Assembly (NCBI RefSeq): GCF_027942865.1
Contig: NC_134516.1
Location: 17,101,822-17,165,821, forward strand
Source: Odontesthes bonariensis
Taxonomy: Eukaryota > Chordata > Actinopteri > Atheriniformes > Atherinopsidae
DNA: 64,000 nucleotides
Direction: 5' to 3'
Shown here one piece after another: positions 1 through 12,700 of the stretch. The first letter of the stretch is position 1. Each line of letters begins with the position of its first letter. Under the pieces are notes generated by a model. It made no database searches and was not told where the DNA came from. It worked only from the letters and a program-made list of their open reading frames with translations. Both the position numbers and the translations under genes were made by a program.

Positions 1-157
1 GGTTCAAAGGTCGGACCACCAGTCCAATCAGCGATGATTCATGTCAAATCACACGGTCCCATTTTTCCCCCCAGAAAATGATGTAAGTGTATCGAATCGT
101 ATCGTTGGCTGAATATCGTGTATCGTATCGTGAGATTAGTGTATCGCTACAGCCCTA
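1..157. mobile_element. hAT-like DNA transposon end, cut by the window edge
   Basis: The stretch is built of repeated GTATCG/CGATAC words and ends at CGCTACAGCCCTA. On the other strand it begins TAGGGCTGTAGCGATACAC, a terminal sequence that I recognise from small non-autonomous hAT-type elements of fish genomes. The rest of the element lies outside the window, so the target duplication cannot be seen. It sits in a cbs intron. Confidence 0.5.
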
Positions 158-338
158 CATCTATTGGTGAATTTGCAGACTGCAGCCAAGGGAATATGTA
201 AAAGAGGTTTGTAAGCTAACAGCTCCAATATTTGAACTCAAAAAGCCATTAAATGTGAGATTCTACAGGTTGAGGGACATGGTACACGTCAGGACACGCT
301 GGAGACGAGTTGTGGTCTTAGTTTTACGGGAAACTCAC

Positions 339-1574
<1,236 letters not shown>

Positions 1575-4500
1575 GGCTTACCCTTGAAGAGAAAAACAGG
1601 AAGCATGGTTATGTAACCGTGAACAACATTTCATCCTTAAGATAAACCCTTTACAGATAAAAAAAAAAAATGATAAGAATGTCCTGATATGTTGTCGTCT
1701 CAACAAAAGCAGTTCCTGCCAAGTACATAAATGCTGTCTCATCAGCCATTTATGACTCTTTTGCTCTTGGCTTTGCAACTAAACGTATTTTATACTCATA
1801 TTTATAAAGTTTAACAGCCTGAGACTCGCAGCAGGACTGTGCCTGAACGAGGGAACAGTGCCAACAGTCGGTAACTGCAGACGAGACAAAAGTTCATATT
1901 TGATTGCTGAACCTTTTTGTTGATTTTTTTTGTTAAATGAGTCTGACGCGTGCTACTGGAGACTCATTTACTGTGAATCTAACACGGTTCAATCGTTACA
2001 TTGTAAACTCCCTAAAACCAGCTGCAATGAAAAGAGCTGTAAATGTGTGGGTTAAAAGGGAAGAGTCGTACAGCAAACATGTGGCATTTTGACCAAAGCG
2101 GGTCAAAGACTATTCATTAGGACCTCAGGGAATTGTGTCAACTTGTAACTAAATAAACAAATAAAAAAGGGGGCTAGACAAAAAAGAAAAAAAAAAGCCT
2201 GAAGCTGACATTAAATCAACTTTTACCTACATTAATATAATGCCTCGTAAAAGCAAGGCTCAGTCTAAAGCAAACAGTGAACCACTCCTTCTTCCTATTA
2301 ATGCTGAGTCATATGGTCACTGGTAATGAACAAAATAAAAAAAAAAAAAAACTTAGCAAAGAGTTATCCCTCCCCCACAGTTTCCTTCAAGCACGTTGTT
2401 GTTACACGTTTCTGCTCGTCATGATGAGCGGACAAATTTGATGAAAAGGACGATGAGGTTGGATCACAGCTTGGTGAGGAAACACAACAGAGTGGGGGAA
2501 AAGCTGGCTGATGTAGCTTTAGCCAAAATTGCATCATTCACTCACAAGTAAGAAGAAAAAAAAAAAAAAGGGGGGGAACAATGCATTTTCTTAAGATGTT
2601 AATAAGCTTTTCCGCTTTCGAAGAAAAGACTTAATTACGGCCCCGTAAGTCAAATTAAAATTCCAGATTTTGGAGCACAATGCGGACGACAGCACTGGTG
2701 CGTTTATGATCCACGGCTAAAAGCAAACACTACCTTTGTGGTTTGACTATGAACCCTAATATGACTCAGTTGATAAAGGTTGGAAGTCATGCAAAAGTCA
2801 TAGTTGTGCAACAAGATGGTGAAGATTATCCTAAACTTGAGCTCAGAGGTAGGCTTTACAACAGGTCGTGGATTTTTGGCCTGCTTAATGAGAATTGACG
2901 ACATCGGTTTATAACTTAATACAACGTTTAATTATTTCCCCTTTGTTTGTGCAACTGTGCGCACACAAACCACTCACGACCATGACAATCGCCATACGTC
3001 AGCACTGTGCACAGGCTCACTTGGCAAAGGCTTGAATGTACCTGATGCACATTTATCCGTCCAGGCCCGCCACTCCAGCAGTTTCCTCCACGACCCTGCT
3101 GAAACGGCAGTACACGAACCTTGACTAATGCGCAGGATACACAGCGGAGCCAGCTGTCAGTGCCGAGGCCCCTCTTTGGCTCCTGTGTGAGTTCAAACGA
3201 TGTTCACACAGCTAACTGGCTACACCTTCCTAAGCAAACGGCTCTCTTTGCACAGGAGACAAAACCATCCCGAGGTCCACTGGTACTTTAAATGTTCAGT
3301 GATCCATCACTCCTAAAAAAAAACCCTGCAAACTAACTGCAACTTCAGATTTTTTTATTTTTTTCCCCTGTTAAAAAAGGTGCTGAACCCATTTGGTCGC
3401 CTTCTTTTCTCAAAAAGAGTCTCCAGCGTGAGGAGTGGTGAACTCTGTGACCACCACTCCTCACTGTGCTAATTAAGGTTCCACTGGCTACGACCACCGT
3501 CGTGTTGTGTGAAAGAGCATGTGGTGTGTGGTGGCCTTACAGGGCTCGACGAGGCAAGATGATCCTCGAAGAAAGCACACGCGGCTTTGGGCCAGGCTAC
3601 TGGGACCTGAACTTGCAAGAGGATTTTACAAGGGTAAAAAAAAAAAACCTCAAACCATCACTCCAATCCCCAATTACTCTCCAAAAATGAAGAAACGCAG
3701 TGAAAGGAGCACCTGATCAGTCTGGCAAGTTTAAACCCAATCTGATGAGAAAATCCCTCATTGGACCTTTTTTGCTCTTTTAATCTGCTTAATTTCAAAT
3801 CACCTCTGGTATGCTGCAAGTTTAACTGTTACTGCTCAACAGCAAGTGGAACATTTTAACAAGTGCGGGACAGATAAATACTTTGCCAGCAAACAAACAC
3901 AGCTGTCTAACAAAACAAGACTAGCGGGCTGTGTGGATATTCAGTCGGCCACAACAAAAGGTTGGCTAAATGTGAGCAGCAGGAATGCTGGTCGTAGAGA
4001 TAAAATGCAACAAAGTATACCTGAACACCAGGATTAAAGGGTCAGGAGGCCAAATTATGATCATCTAGTACCCTTACATCTAAATGATGCTGCTGAACAG
4101 CAAATAGCCAGTACCATTAAATGCCCTCAGATAGGAAATGGCCATGCCTATCTTTTTTTGACAGCCAGGTAATAGATTTTCAACTGAAACGGCTGGGTTT
4201 GATGGTTTCAAGCTCTCAAATGTGAGACTTTACTGCCTTTCTTTCTCGTTTTTTTGGTTTAAGATTTTATCTAGGTTAGAACGGCTTACTGTAATGGCCT
4301 GGTTCTCTGATGTATCACAGTATCACAGACTCATGGGGAAAGAAAAATAAATTACTGTAAGCGGAAGACCTTGATAGGCTAAAAAAAAAAAAAAACTTGA
4401 ACCATTTTACTTCCTCAGGTTACACTGAAACCAATAGATATTATTGACTGGTTTGAGAACTGATAAAAGATGAATGTCACCTTGGGATTTTGTGAAACTG

Positions 4501-6320
4501 TCGTCACTGACAGGCAGTTTCAAAGCGACAAATCAAATATTAAATAATTACCGTTATTTCAGCTCACAACACTGTACCCATGCAGGAAGAGAACATTAAC
4601 ACGAGCCGAACAAAAGCAGAGGATAGAAAAATAAGGCTGGCAAAAAAATGATCAACTTGACCAAATACAAACGTATCCGTAAGAAATCCGCGAACTTATC
4701 GACATGAAAGTGAAATATGACTGAAAAAGGATAAGGACCGAAGGAATTTTAAAAGCCGATCCCTCATCCTGGACTGCGCAGTGAAATTATTGCATCAGCT
4801 CACCGTCCGTTTGCGAAGCAGCTTAGACTGAGCCAATAAAACAAAACCACGTGTCGGTGCATCGTTTTTTTTTTTCATACATTTTCTGCCTATTGTTCTT
4901 TCTCCGTCAATTTCCACTCACCTGGAGACTCAGACGTGCCTTGAAACCTTTGAAAGCTCTGCGGACAAGATGCGCAGGGGGACCACTTCTGCGAAATGAG
5001 CCGCTCGACAAGCAGCCAGCGGTTTTCGTGCGGCGCACGTGTACAGCACGGAAAGTACGTGAGAAAAACTACGACTCTATTGGCTACGACGGGGGCGTCT
5101 GTTTGGACTGTTCGTCCAATCAGAGCAGAGCTTTCTTAATAAGGTTTTGGGAAAACGACGAGTTAAAGTTGTCCGCGCCACCTGTTTACACTTTTAATGA
5201 CCAAACACGCAGCGCACGCCCTTGGGTGCATGTGACAACTTGAGAATTTCTCATGAACTATCTGGTGATGCCAAAATGTCGTTTAAGCAGCCAGGATCTT
5301 AAAAATGATTATTGTGTGAAAAAGAAGCCCCATCCTCCTGTAAATATTTCCTACACTTTTCGGTCAACACTGAACTCAACTAAATCACTTGTTGAAAATA
5401 TATAGATATAATTATATAATTATTGATCCACTACATCATGTACCGAAGAACACCAAGCCGACTGTAACTCAGTACAATTTGGACATTTATGAACTATGCG
5501 TTTTGTTTTTTTTACATTTTTATGCCATTTTATAATCAAAACTAATGCGATCCTCAGCATTAATGAAACTACAAACAACGGGCCCCTGGGCAAACATGTC
5601 ACAGGCCCCACTTTGTCCTACGGAGGGCTAAGAAACAACCCGAAAGAGACTCAAAACAATCGCAGCCTATAAAAAAGGTACAATTTCTCTACTCTGGCTA
5701 CCACGTTTTATATTTTGCATCATTCATCTGGTCATTTATGAATTACTTTTAGATCATTTAGTATTTTTTTTATCTATGGTTGACCAGTTCTTGTCACATT
5801 ATACATGTCTGAGCTCAGTTTGAAACATCTGGTCTAATTTTAGTCGTTTTATATTTCACACGAGTAATTCTATAACTCTTCATAGTAGATTTATCTCACT
5901 GCCAAAACATGGGAGGCATTTAGGTCTTTTTGGTAGCTTTAGACACATCGCTTCATTGAAATCTAACTTGATTTTTTTTTTTTTTGGGGGGGTAAAGGGT
6001 ATTCTGTGTCTAAGATAAGACGAGAAGGCCTCGAGCCTCTTAACTGGTAAAGCTGCCAGTAAATTTGTCCTTGATCCAAATGGGAATATCAATTTTCGCT
6101 GCTTCTAGCTGAGCTACCAACAGTGGTTGAATCGGCTCGCTCTTAAACGGCTCAGAATACCAGCATAGATATGAACTCCCAGATTATGTGCACATTAGAG
6201 AAAATAGTGTATAGATGTTTTTGGGCACATCTACACAAGAAGCAGTAAGAAGCAACCAACTGTTGTTCTATTAAAGGTTTTTATGTATAAACGGATGTTG
6301 TAATGATGTGAGGGAGTCAT
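1575..6320. other. cbs upstream intron and cbs-u2af1 intergenic stretch
   Basis: About 4.7 kb without a coding exon that I can support. It is A+T-rich with many A and T runs. It should contain one or more non-coding 5' exons and the promoter of cbs, because the first coding exon begins with an acceptor site. Apart from the CpG-rich patch near 4.9-5.2 kb I see nothing else in it. Confidence 0.5.
4900..5210 (-). promoter_or_regulatory. Candidate cbs promoter, CpG-rich with CCAAT boxes
   Basis: This is the only clearly CpG-rich patch in the 4.7 kb between the first cbs coding exon and the u2af1 3' end. It has two CCAAT-type boxes in opposite orientation: ATTGGC at 5089-5094 (GCCAAT on the minus strand) and CCAAT at 5116-5120. 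A minus-strand start just below 5,080 would place the first box at a usual distance. No TATA box was seen. The link to cbs is an inference from position. Confidence 0.35.
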
Positions 6321-6324
6321 GCCG

Positions 6325-6516
6325 GTGCCGTTACAAATCTGTTTTATTGAGAAAGCGACACAAGCTTGTCTTAAAAAAAAGGGAAGAAAAGAAAAGAACA
6401 CTTAACAATTCACAAAAAAAAACAAAAGGGAAAAGAAAATAACTGTCATCACTGCTGGGATTAGGAGGGGAGGGGAGGGGAGGGGGAGGGATTTGGTGGG
6501 TCAGTCTTGGCTTCTT
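6325..6516 (-). other. u2af1: u2af1 3' UTR with poly(A) signal and C-rich run
   Basis: The stop codon of u2af1 is followed by a short 3' UTR. On the minus strand an AATAAA signal lies at 6343-6348, so cleavage is expected near 6,325. Between about 6,465 and 6,490 the plus strand carries repeated GGGGA units, which give a CCCCT-rich run in the mRNA. Confidence 0.7.
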
Positions 6517-9500
6517 TCAGAATCTTCCAGAGCGCTCTCTGTCCCTCGACCTCCGCCTTTCGCGGTCCCGTTTTCGATCCTTGGAGCGCGAGCGTCGTTC
6601 CTTGGAGCGCGAGCGAGAGCGGTGCCTTACGGGAGAGAAGAGATTTGTTCACAAAATTGAAAGGCACTCAAGATCCCACCTTCCGTCCTTAAGGCTTTCT
6701 GTACCTTTTCCTGCGCCGGCCGTACAGCTCCCTTCGAAGTTCCCGTGATATTGGTTTAAGGTGCATGAAGTTGCAGAAGCCACCTCGGGTGCACTCCCTG
6801 CAGGAAAATCATACAACAACGGTGAACTTGCTGGCCTTGTATGAAATAGAGATATGTCACAAAAAGTTGCCAATTGTTACACAAGCTGAGGAACATGCCA
6901 GCCAGCCAACCCAGCTGAACACCTAATCTTTATCTTGTTCCGCACTGAGGGAGTCCAACCACTGGCAGAATAAACAACTCAGGACCCAATGGAAAATCAC
7001 TGAAAGGCTCGTAAACCAAACGATCGCAGAGTTCCTCCCACTGTGGAGGACAAAGCTTATCTTTGTTTTTAATGAAAATGTAGCAGTTTCAGTGTCTCAA
7101 AGGACAATCCGAGGACAGCTCAGTGAGGCTTCATCACTGCGCTCCACATTTAAACCCTTTGTGCTCAGTGCTTGCAGCTCTCGTGTACGGTTACATTACA
7201 TCAGTTTATTCTGTGCTTTAGAGGTATATGCTGGCAAGCTTTGAGTTACATAGAGCTTTCAAGCCTCTTCAAATGCGGCAGATTCAGGCCAGTTGTGCTT
7301 TCTACCCGGCTGGTAATCCAGCCTCAACTTAAGAGTGAACATTGAAGCTTTGTCACGGCCCGATTAGCTGCCGGCAGACTTTATTCCCGACTCAGCACCC
7401 TGCTGCTGTATGGAGGGCTGAAACTGCCATAAGCCAAAATCAATATGTATATGTATTTATCTCTAAAACAAACAAACAAAAAAAAATAATTCGTCCAATA
7501 ATCAACTAAATAAACTGATATTTCTGCTTTAATTTCCAATGTTATTAATTCAATTGTGTAAATACAAATTTGCCATTTCACTTTTCATTTTGATTTAAGC
7601 ATTTTATTTATTTATCTATATGTACAATGTTTCACCCTGTATTTACCATGTTTATTTTCAATCAATCACTGGTTTTATAGTTACAAGCCTATAAAACCAG
7701 TGATTATTACTTCCACATTGCATTTCTTCCCCTATTTATTTTCCACAGCCCTTTTTTTTTTCCACGTCTCTGTCTCCATTTTCAGTCTTCCTGGTGCATT
7801 TCTGCCTCATCATGCAAATTAGGCGGGAGGGGAGGGGCTGTCTTTCAGAGTGTGCAATGGGAGGCCTGTCTTACAACAGCCAAAAAGACAGGAAGTGGGG
7901 ACGGGCTCACGAAGCAAGCGGCCTGAACAACAGCCTAAAAGCAGTCAAAGAACAACTTATCACAGAGAAACAAAGCGTCACAGACCGTTGAATTAACAAG
8001 CTTGTGACACAGTTTGTGCCACTTTGGATTACGGCGGCTTCGGTCCTCCGCAGTTCAACTTTAGATGCGCTTTTCTACATGTCCCAGACAACACACGATA
8101 TAAAACTGCAGAACTAAACTCCGAAGCTTTCCCAAAGCACAGGACGTAAAATTCTTCACACAAACAAACTGTTACTGAGCAGGCCTTGTAGGCATTGATG
8201 GGTTAAAAGCGGAGGACAAATTTCCTGTGTATGTATGACCAATAAAATCTGATCTTAAAGGATAAGACCGGTTTTTTGACATTGGGCCCTTGATTTCACA
8301 TTATAACATGATGTTCTACTCACCCCTGCTTGTTGTTGGTCATTTGGAGCTGTTCCGAAGATATTCGAGAGGCGTCTGGCTGCTCTCTTGAGATATTCGG
8401 CCATGAAACGGTTTCCTATGGGCAAGCTTATACAGGCACAAACTATGCTGTTTATAATTTATTAATTACTGTACACTAGCACTGATAACGTGGAGGTGCG
8501 TCGCTTACTTAAAAAAATCCGGGTTATTGTAATTTTGATTTTTTTCGTCGTAAAGTGGGTGTTACTGACGTCCTCGTGGTGCTACTGCCACAGGCAGCCC
8601 ACAGACCTGCTGCCTATTTATTCATTCGGCTAAAATTCAAAATTAGTAACCCGGATTTTTTTAAGTAAGCGACGCACCTCCACGTTATCAGTGCTAGTGT
8701 AGAGTAATTAATAAATTATAAACAGCATAGTTTGTGCCTGTATAAGCTTGCCCATAGGAAACCGTTTCATGGCCGAATATCTCAAGAGAGCAGCCAGACG
8801 CCTCTCGAATATCTTCGGAACAGCTCCAAATGTTCAACAACAAGCAGGGGTGAGTAGAACATCATGTTATAATGTGAAATCAAGGGCCCAATGTCAAAAA
8901 AACGGTCTTATCCTTTAATGAAGTGGGGAAAGTTGCTGTGGAAAGTGAGTGTTAATGAGTGGCGTTATGACCTAGTCGTAACTGAAGTGCACGCTGACAG
9001 GAGTGATCACGTGTCTCGTAATCGCACATGTCTGTAAATTATGTCTACAGCCCCAGAAGAGGAAATAAAGGCAAGATAAAATGTACAGCGTTGTTCCTGG
9101 AGAGGTGTCCAGATGGTAACGGCACAGTCCCAGCTGGCTAAAGTAAAGACCTTCGGTCTAAAGCCAGAAACGTCAACAAGGCGCCAAAACTTTTAATACT
9201 TATGTGAGGCTTATACTCGACACAGCATTCACGCCCTAAACGTTAAGCGTCACTTTGAGATAAATATACGAAAATAAACTAAAATACTCAGCACAAGGTA
9301 AAAAAAAATAAAAAATAAAATAAAATAACAAATAAACAACAAATCAGTGCAATCCCTCTGCGTCCGCAACGATGGATCAGAGACATCACTGAAATCCTAT
9401 TTAGCTTCATTGCTTTGTTTTTAACAACAAATTGTACAAGTCTGGGAAGAGAAATCCCAGATGATGCAAGTTACACGCTGCATTTACACTGTTGGTGTTT

Positions 9501-9759
9501 GCTTTTCATGTCCCATCACTAGCTGGACACGCTGCTGCGACACCCGAACCTCCTGATTCAAAGAGTGTGGAGCTGATTTCTGCTGTTTCTGTAAATGCGG
9601 TTCTTCTTGTTCTGTCTCTATGAACCTTTGTGTCTAAGATAAAAAAGGCTGCTGCTGATGAAAAATAGCTTGAAAAGCTTTCTCGCTCGGTATAATTCAG
9701 ATAAAAACATTTGCTGTGAGATTTTGCTGAGTTGGCTCCAAGATTATCAGGCCGAGTAG

Positions 9760-9795
<36 letters not shown>

Positions 9796-12700
9796 GCACT
9801 GGTGTCAATGTAAATTTTAATTATGTTTTTATTCGTGCCATCTCCAGAAGATACTTATATCACTAAATAAACCACAGGAACAGAAAATATAGCAGTGAAG
9901 ACGGCCCCCCCGCAGCCTTGTTTTAAACTTGCTTAACATTTCTCAGCTTCACCAACAGGGACACGTCCTTGGTTTTGCGGCCGACACTCACCCCATTTCA
10001 TACTGTCGGCAGCAGGCTTCCCTGAAGTCGGTGACGGGGGAGAGCTCTGAGTGGATGGGTTGGCCGTTGAACCAGCGGTTGTTTAGGTCCATAACTGCTT
10101 TCTCTGCATCCTCCTCACGACGAAACTACACAGAGAGGACAAATTCGATTTGCTGCCAAATTAACTGAACCCCATTATCCCTGCTCATTCTCCCCTTAAG
10201 CACAACGATCTGCAACCTACCTTAACATAGACATTGCCGACAAGATGGTCGCCTAAGTTATCACAAACATTCATCTCTTCCACTTCCCCGTACTTCTCCT
10301 CCATCTCTGTGAACACCTCCTGATCAGGAAATATAGAGGAAAGTAACAACTAACCTGTCAAACAGGTTCTTACTTTATAAACGGTTCAGATCCTGTTAGA
10401 CCAGGGTGAATCTAACAAAAGTGACGAGTATCAAAGGAATCTCTAAAGTCTGACAACGTTCTTTTATATTTAAGGTGAGTTTGACTCCGTTTTAAATCAG
10501 CAACACATGAATACCAAGCTACAGACATTTATTTGGAGGATTATCTAAAATGATGCTCTGCATTTAAGGCATTTAAACCAGATTTGGATCTTTAAGTTTT
10601 CCATTAGGCCAGTCTGTTACACCTGCCGTTTAAATTTAGGCTCCGAAAACCGCGATCGTGACGTCACTTGGTGCAACATCTGTGACAAACGGGTCACTCA
10701 CCTCAAAGAACTCGTCGTAGTGCTCCTGCATTTCCACATCGCTGACGGCACCTGGAAAATGCCAACAAGAGCCGATCAGTGGCGATCAAAGCCGTTACAG
10801 TTAATGTCTGTAAACATTGTAGACATTTTTGTATACTATCGGATGCCTTTCTCATTGAAATTCAGCCCGTTTTACAGATGACAAAACTAGAGCTGATCCT
10901 TGCACGTGTTCTCCTGGTTCGTGGTGTACTCTTTTCGCTTTCTTTTTTTTTTTTTTTAAATAAAATTTGCCAATGTTTGACCTGCTTTGCAAAACTGTTT
11001 GTCTGTTTGTAGAACTGTGTCCACAGAGTAAGTGCAGGTCATGACGTAGAGACTGATGACATTTGTGGGTTAACGCTAATTCATGATAAACCCTGTCAAT
11101 CAGATGGCGGAGAATTACTTCATTTGTGGTCAGCGGTTTCACAATGAATACACAAACTGTGTGCTCAATGGGAAAGTTAAATAATTAGCGCTTTCAAGGC
11201 TGTCACATCAGCACAAAGGAAGGATGTGAAACAGAAGGTGTTCTTTGAGCAAGTTCGGCTGCGAAAGCAAGCAAAACAGCTGGAGGCCTGTTATTCTAAT
11301 TCCAGGGAATCGTGTGCTGAGTAAGACGTCTCCAAGGGACACGCTTCTGCACTGAAGCAGATTTATTAGGGGGGAGGTGTGATATAATCATTTAAGTGCA
11401 GTTTGTGCTGGAGGGTCCTGCAGATGAAGGGAGAACTTACGGTGTAAACCATCAGCAGACTGGGCAGTTTTGAGGGTTATGTAGGTAAATGTTCAAGAGA
11501 GACAAAGTCTGAAATACAAAACAAACTTCTGTGATAAAAATCCAATCGAATACAGAGCTGGGGAGGGAAAAAAAAAAACGTGATTAGAAATTTGCTGTGG
11601 GTAAACTGTGCTGACTTCCAGCTAATCAGGTGACAGATGAAGCCACATTTACAAGAATATTGATTATTTATTGGAGTAAAAACTTAATGCACCCCTTTAC
11701 GTTTTTAAAGATAACTTTAAGATATTTGATTGTTTTTTTTCTTCATTTAAATGTACGTTTATTTTGTAAAAAAAAAAAAAAGTTACGGCTGTGAACGTAA
11801 ACAAAAAAGAAAATCAAACACAGACTTAAATGGCACTTTTGTTTCCCCTTTATTGCATTTTAAAGTAATGCATTATGTAGTCACGTAATTCAAACTGTTA
11901 TTCTGCAAAGTCACTGCTCCAATGCAACCTCGCAAAACTAACGTACTTATTCATACTAATGAGAGATTTGTACTGGTCAAAGACGTGCTCCTTCCTAAAG
12001 GATTAAACACCCGTCTTCAATCAATACGTAATAAGGTGCAAAAACTTCCAACGGCTACAAGATGAGGTCCCCCAACCCCAATCTTGAAAAGTAACAGAAA
12101 CGTACACCCTGGATGGTTAAACTCTGCCCCCTTGTGGTGATAATTTTTTTTAAACACCAAAATTACAAAATCCACCTCGCAGCAATACCTCAGAAGGGTT
12201 TCCACACAGAACTGCTTTTAAACATAAAGGAAGGTTGCTGAAAACTGTTCCACTTACAACGCGAAGCGTCGGCCGTCTGAGCGCTGTTCTGGGGGTTGCG
12301 GTAGATGTTTTGAATCAAGATGGTCTGCGGAGCGCACAAAAACAGGACGTCTGGTCAGGTGAGAGTGTAAAGTTTCACACTATTTCTTGTTAGTTTAAAA
12401 CACTTTTCTTCTCATGGATTACTTAAAAAAAAAGAAAGATAGAAAACCATCTCAAATCTTTATATGCACGCAGAAGATTCTAAGTAGAACTGCGTAGCCT
12501 CAGCACTCCTATCTAAATTCTGAAGGAGCATATTAATCTTTATGGCTCTCAGGTCAAACGTCAAACAAATAAGTCCATAATGATGCGTTAAAGGGAAGCT
12601 ATCAATTTACAGCGAGGTTGTGGTTCAATGTCTCGTCCAACAAAGTCATCTCTAAGGAGAGAAACTCACCTGGCTGAAAGTTGGTTTGTTGTGCAATCTT

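Noticed and set aside
9506-9808. Minus-strand frame starting [14 protein letters not shown]
   Set aside because: The frame is opened by a poly-A/T run of more than 30 bases.
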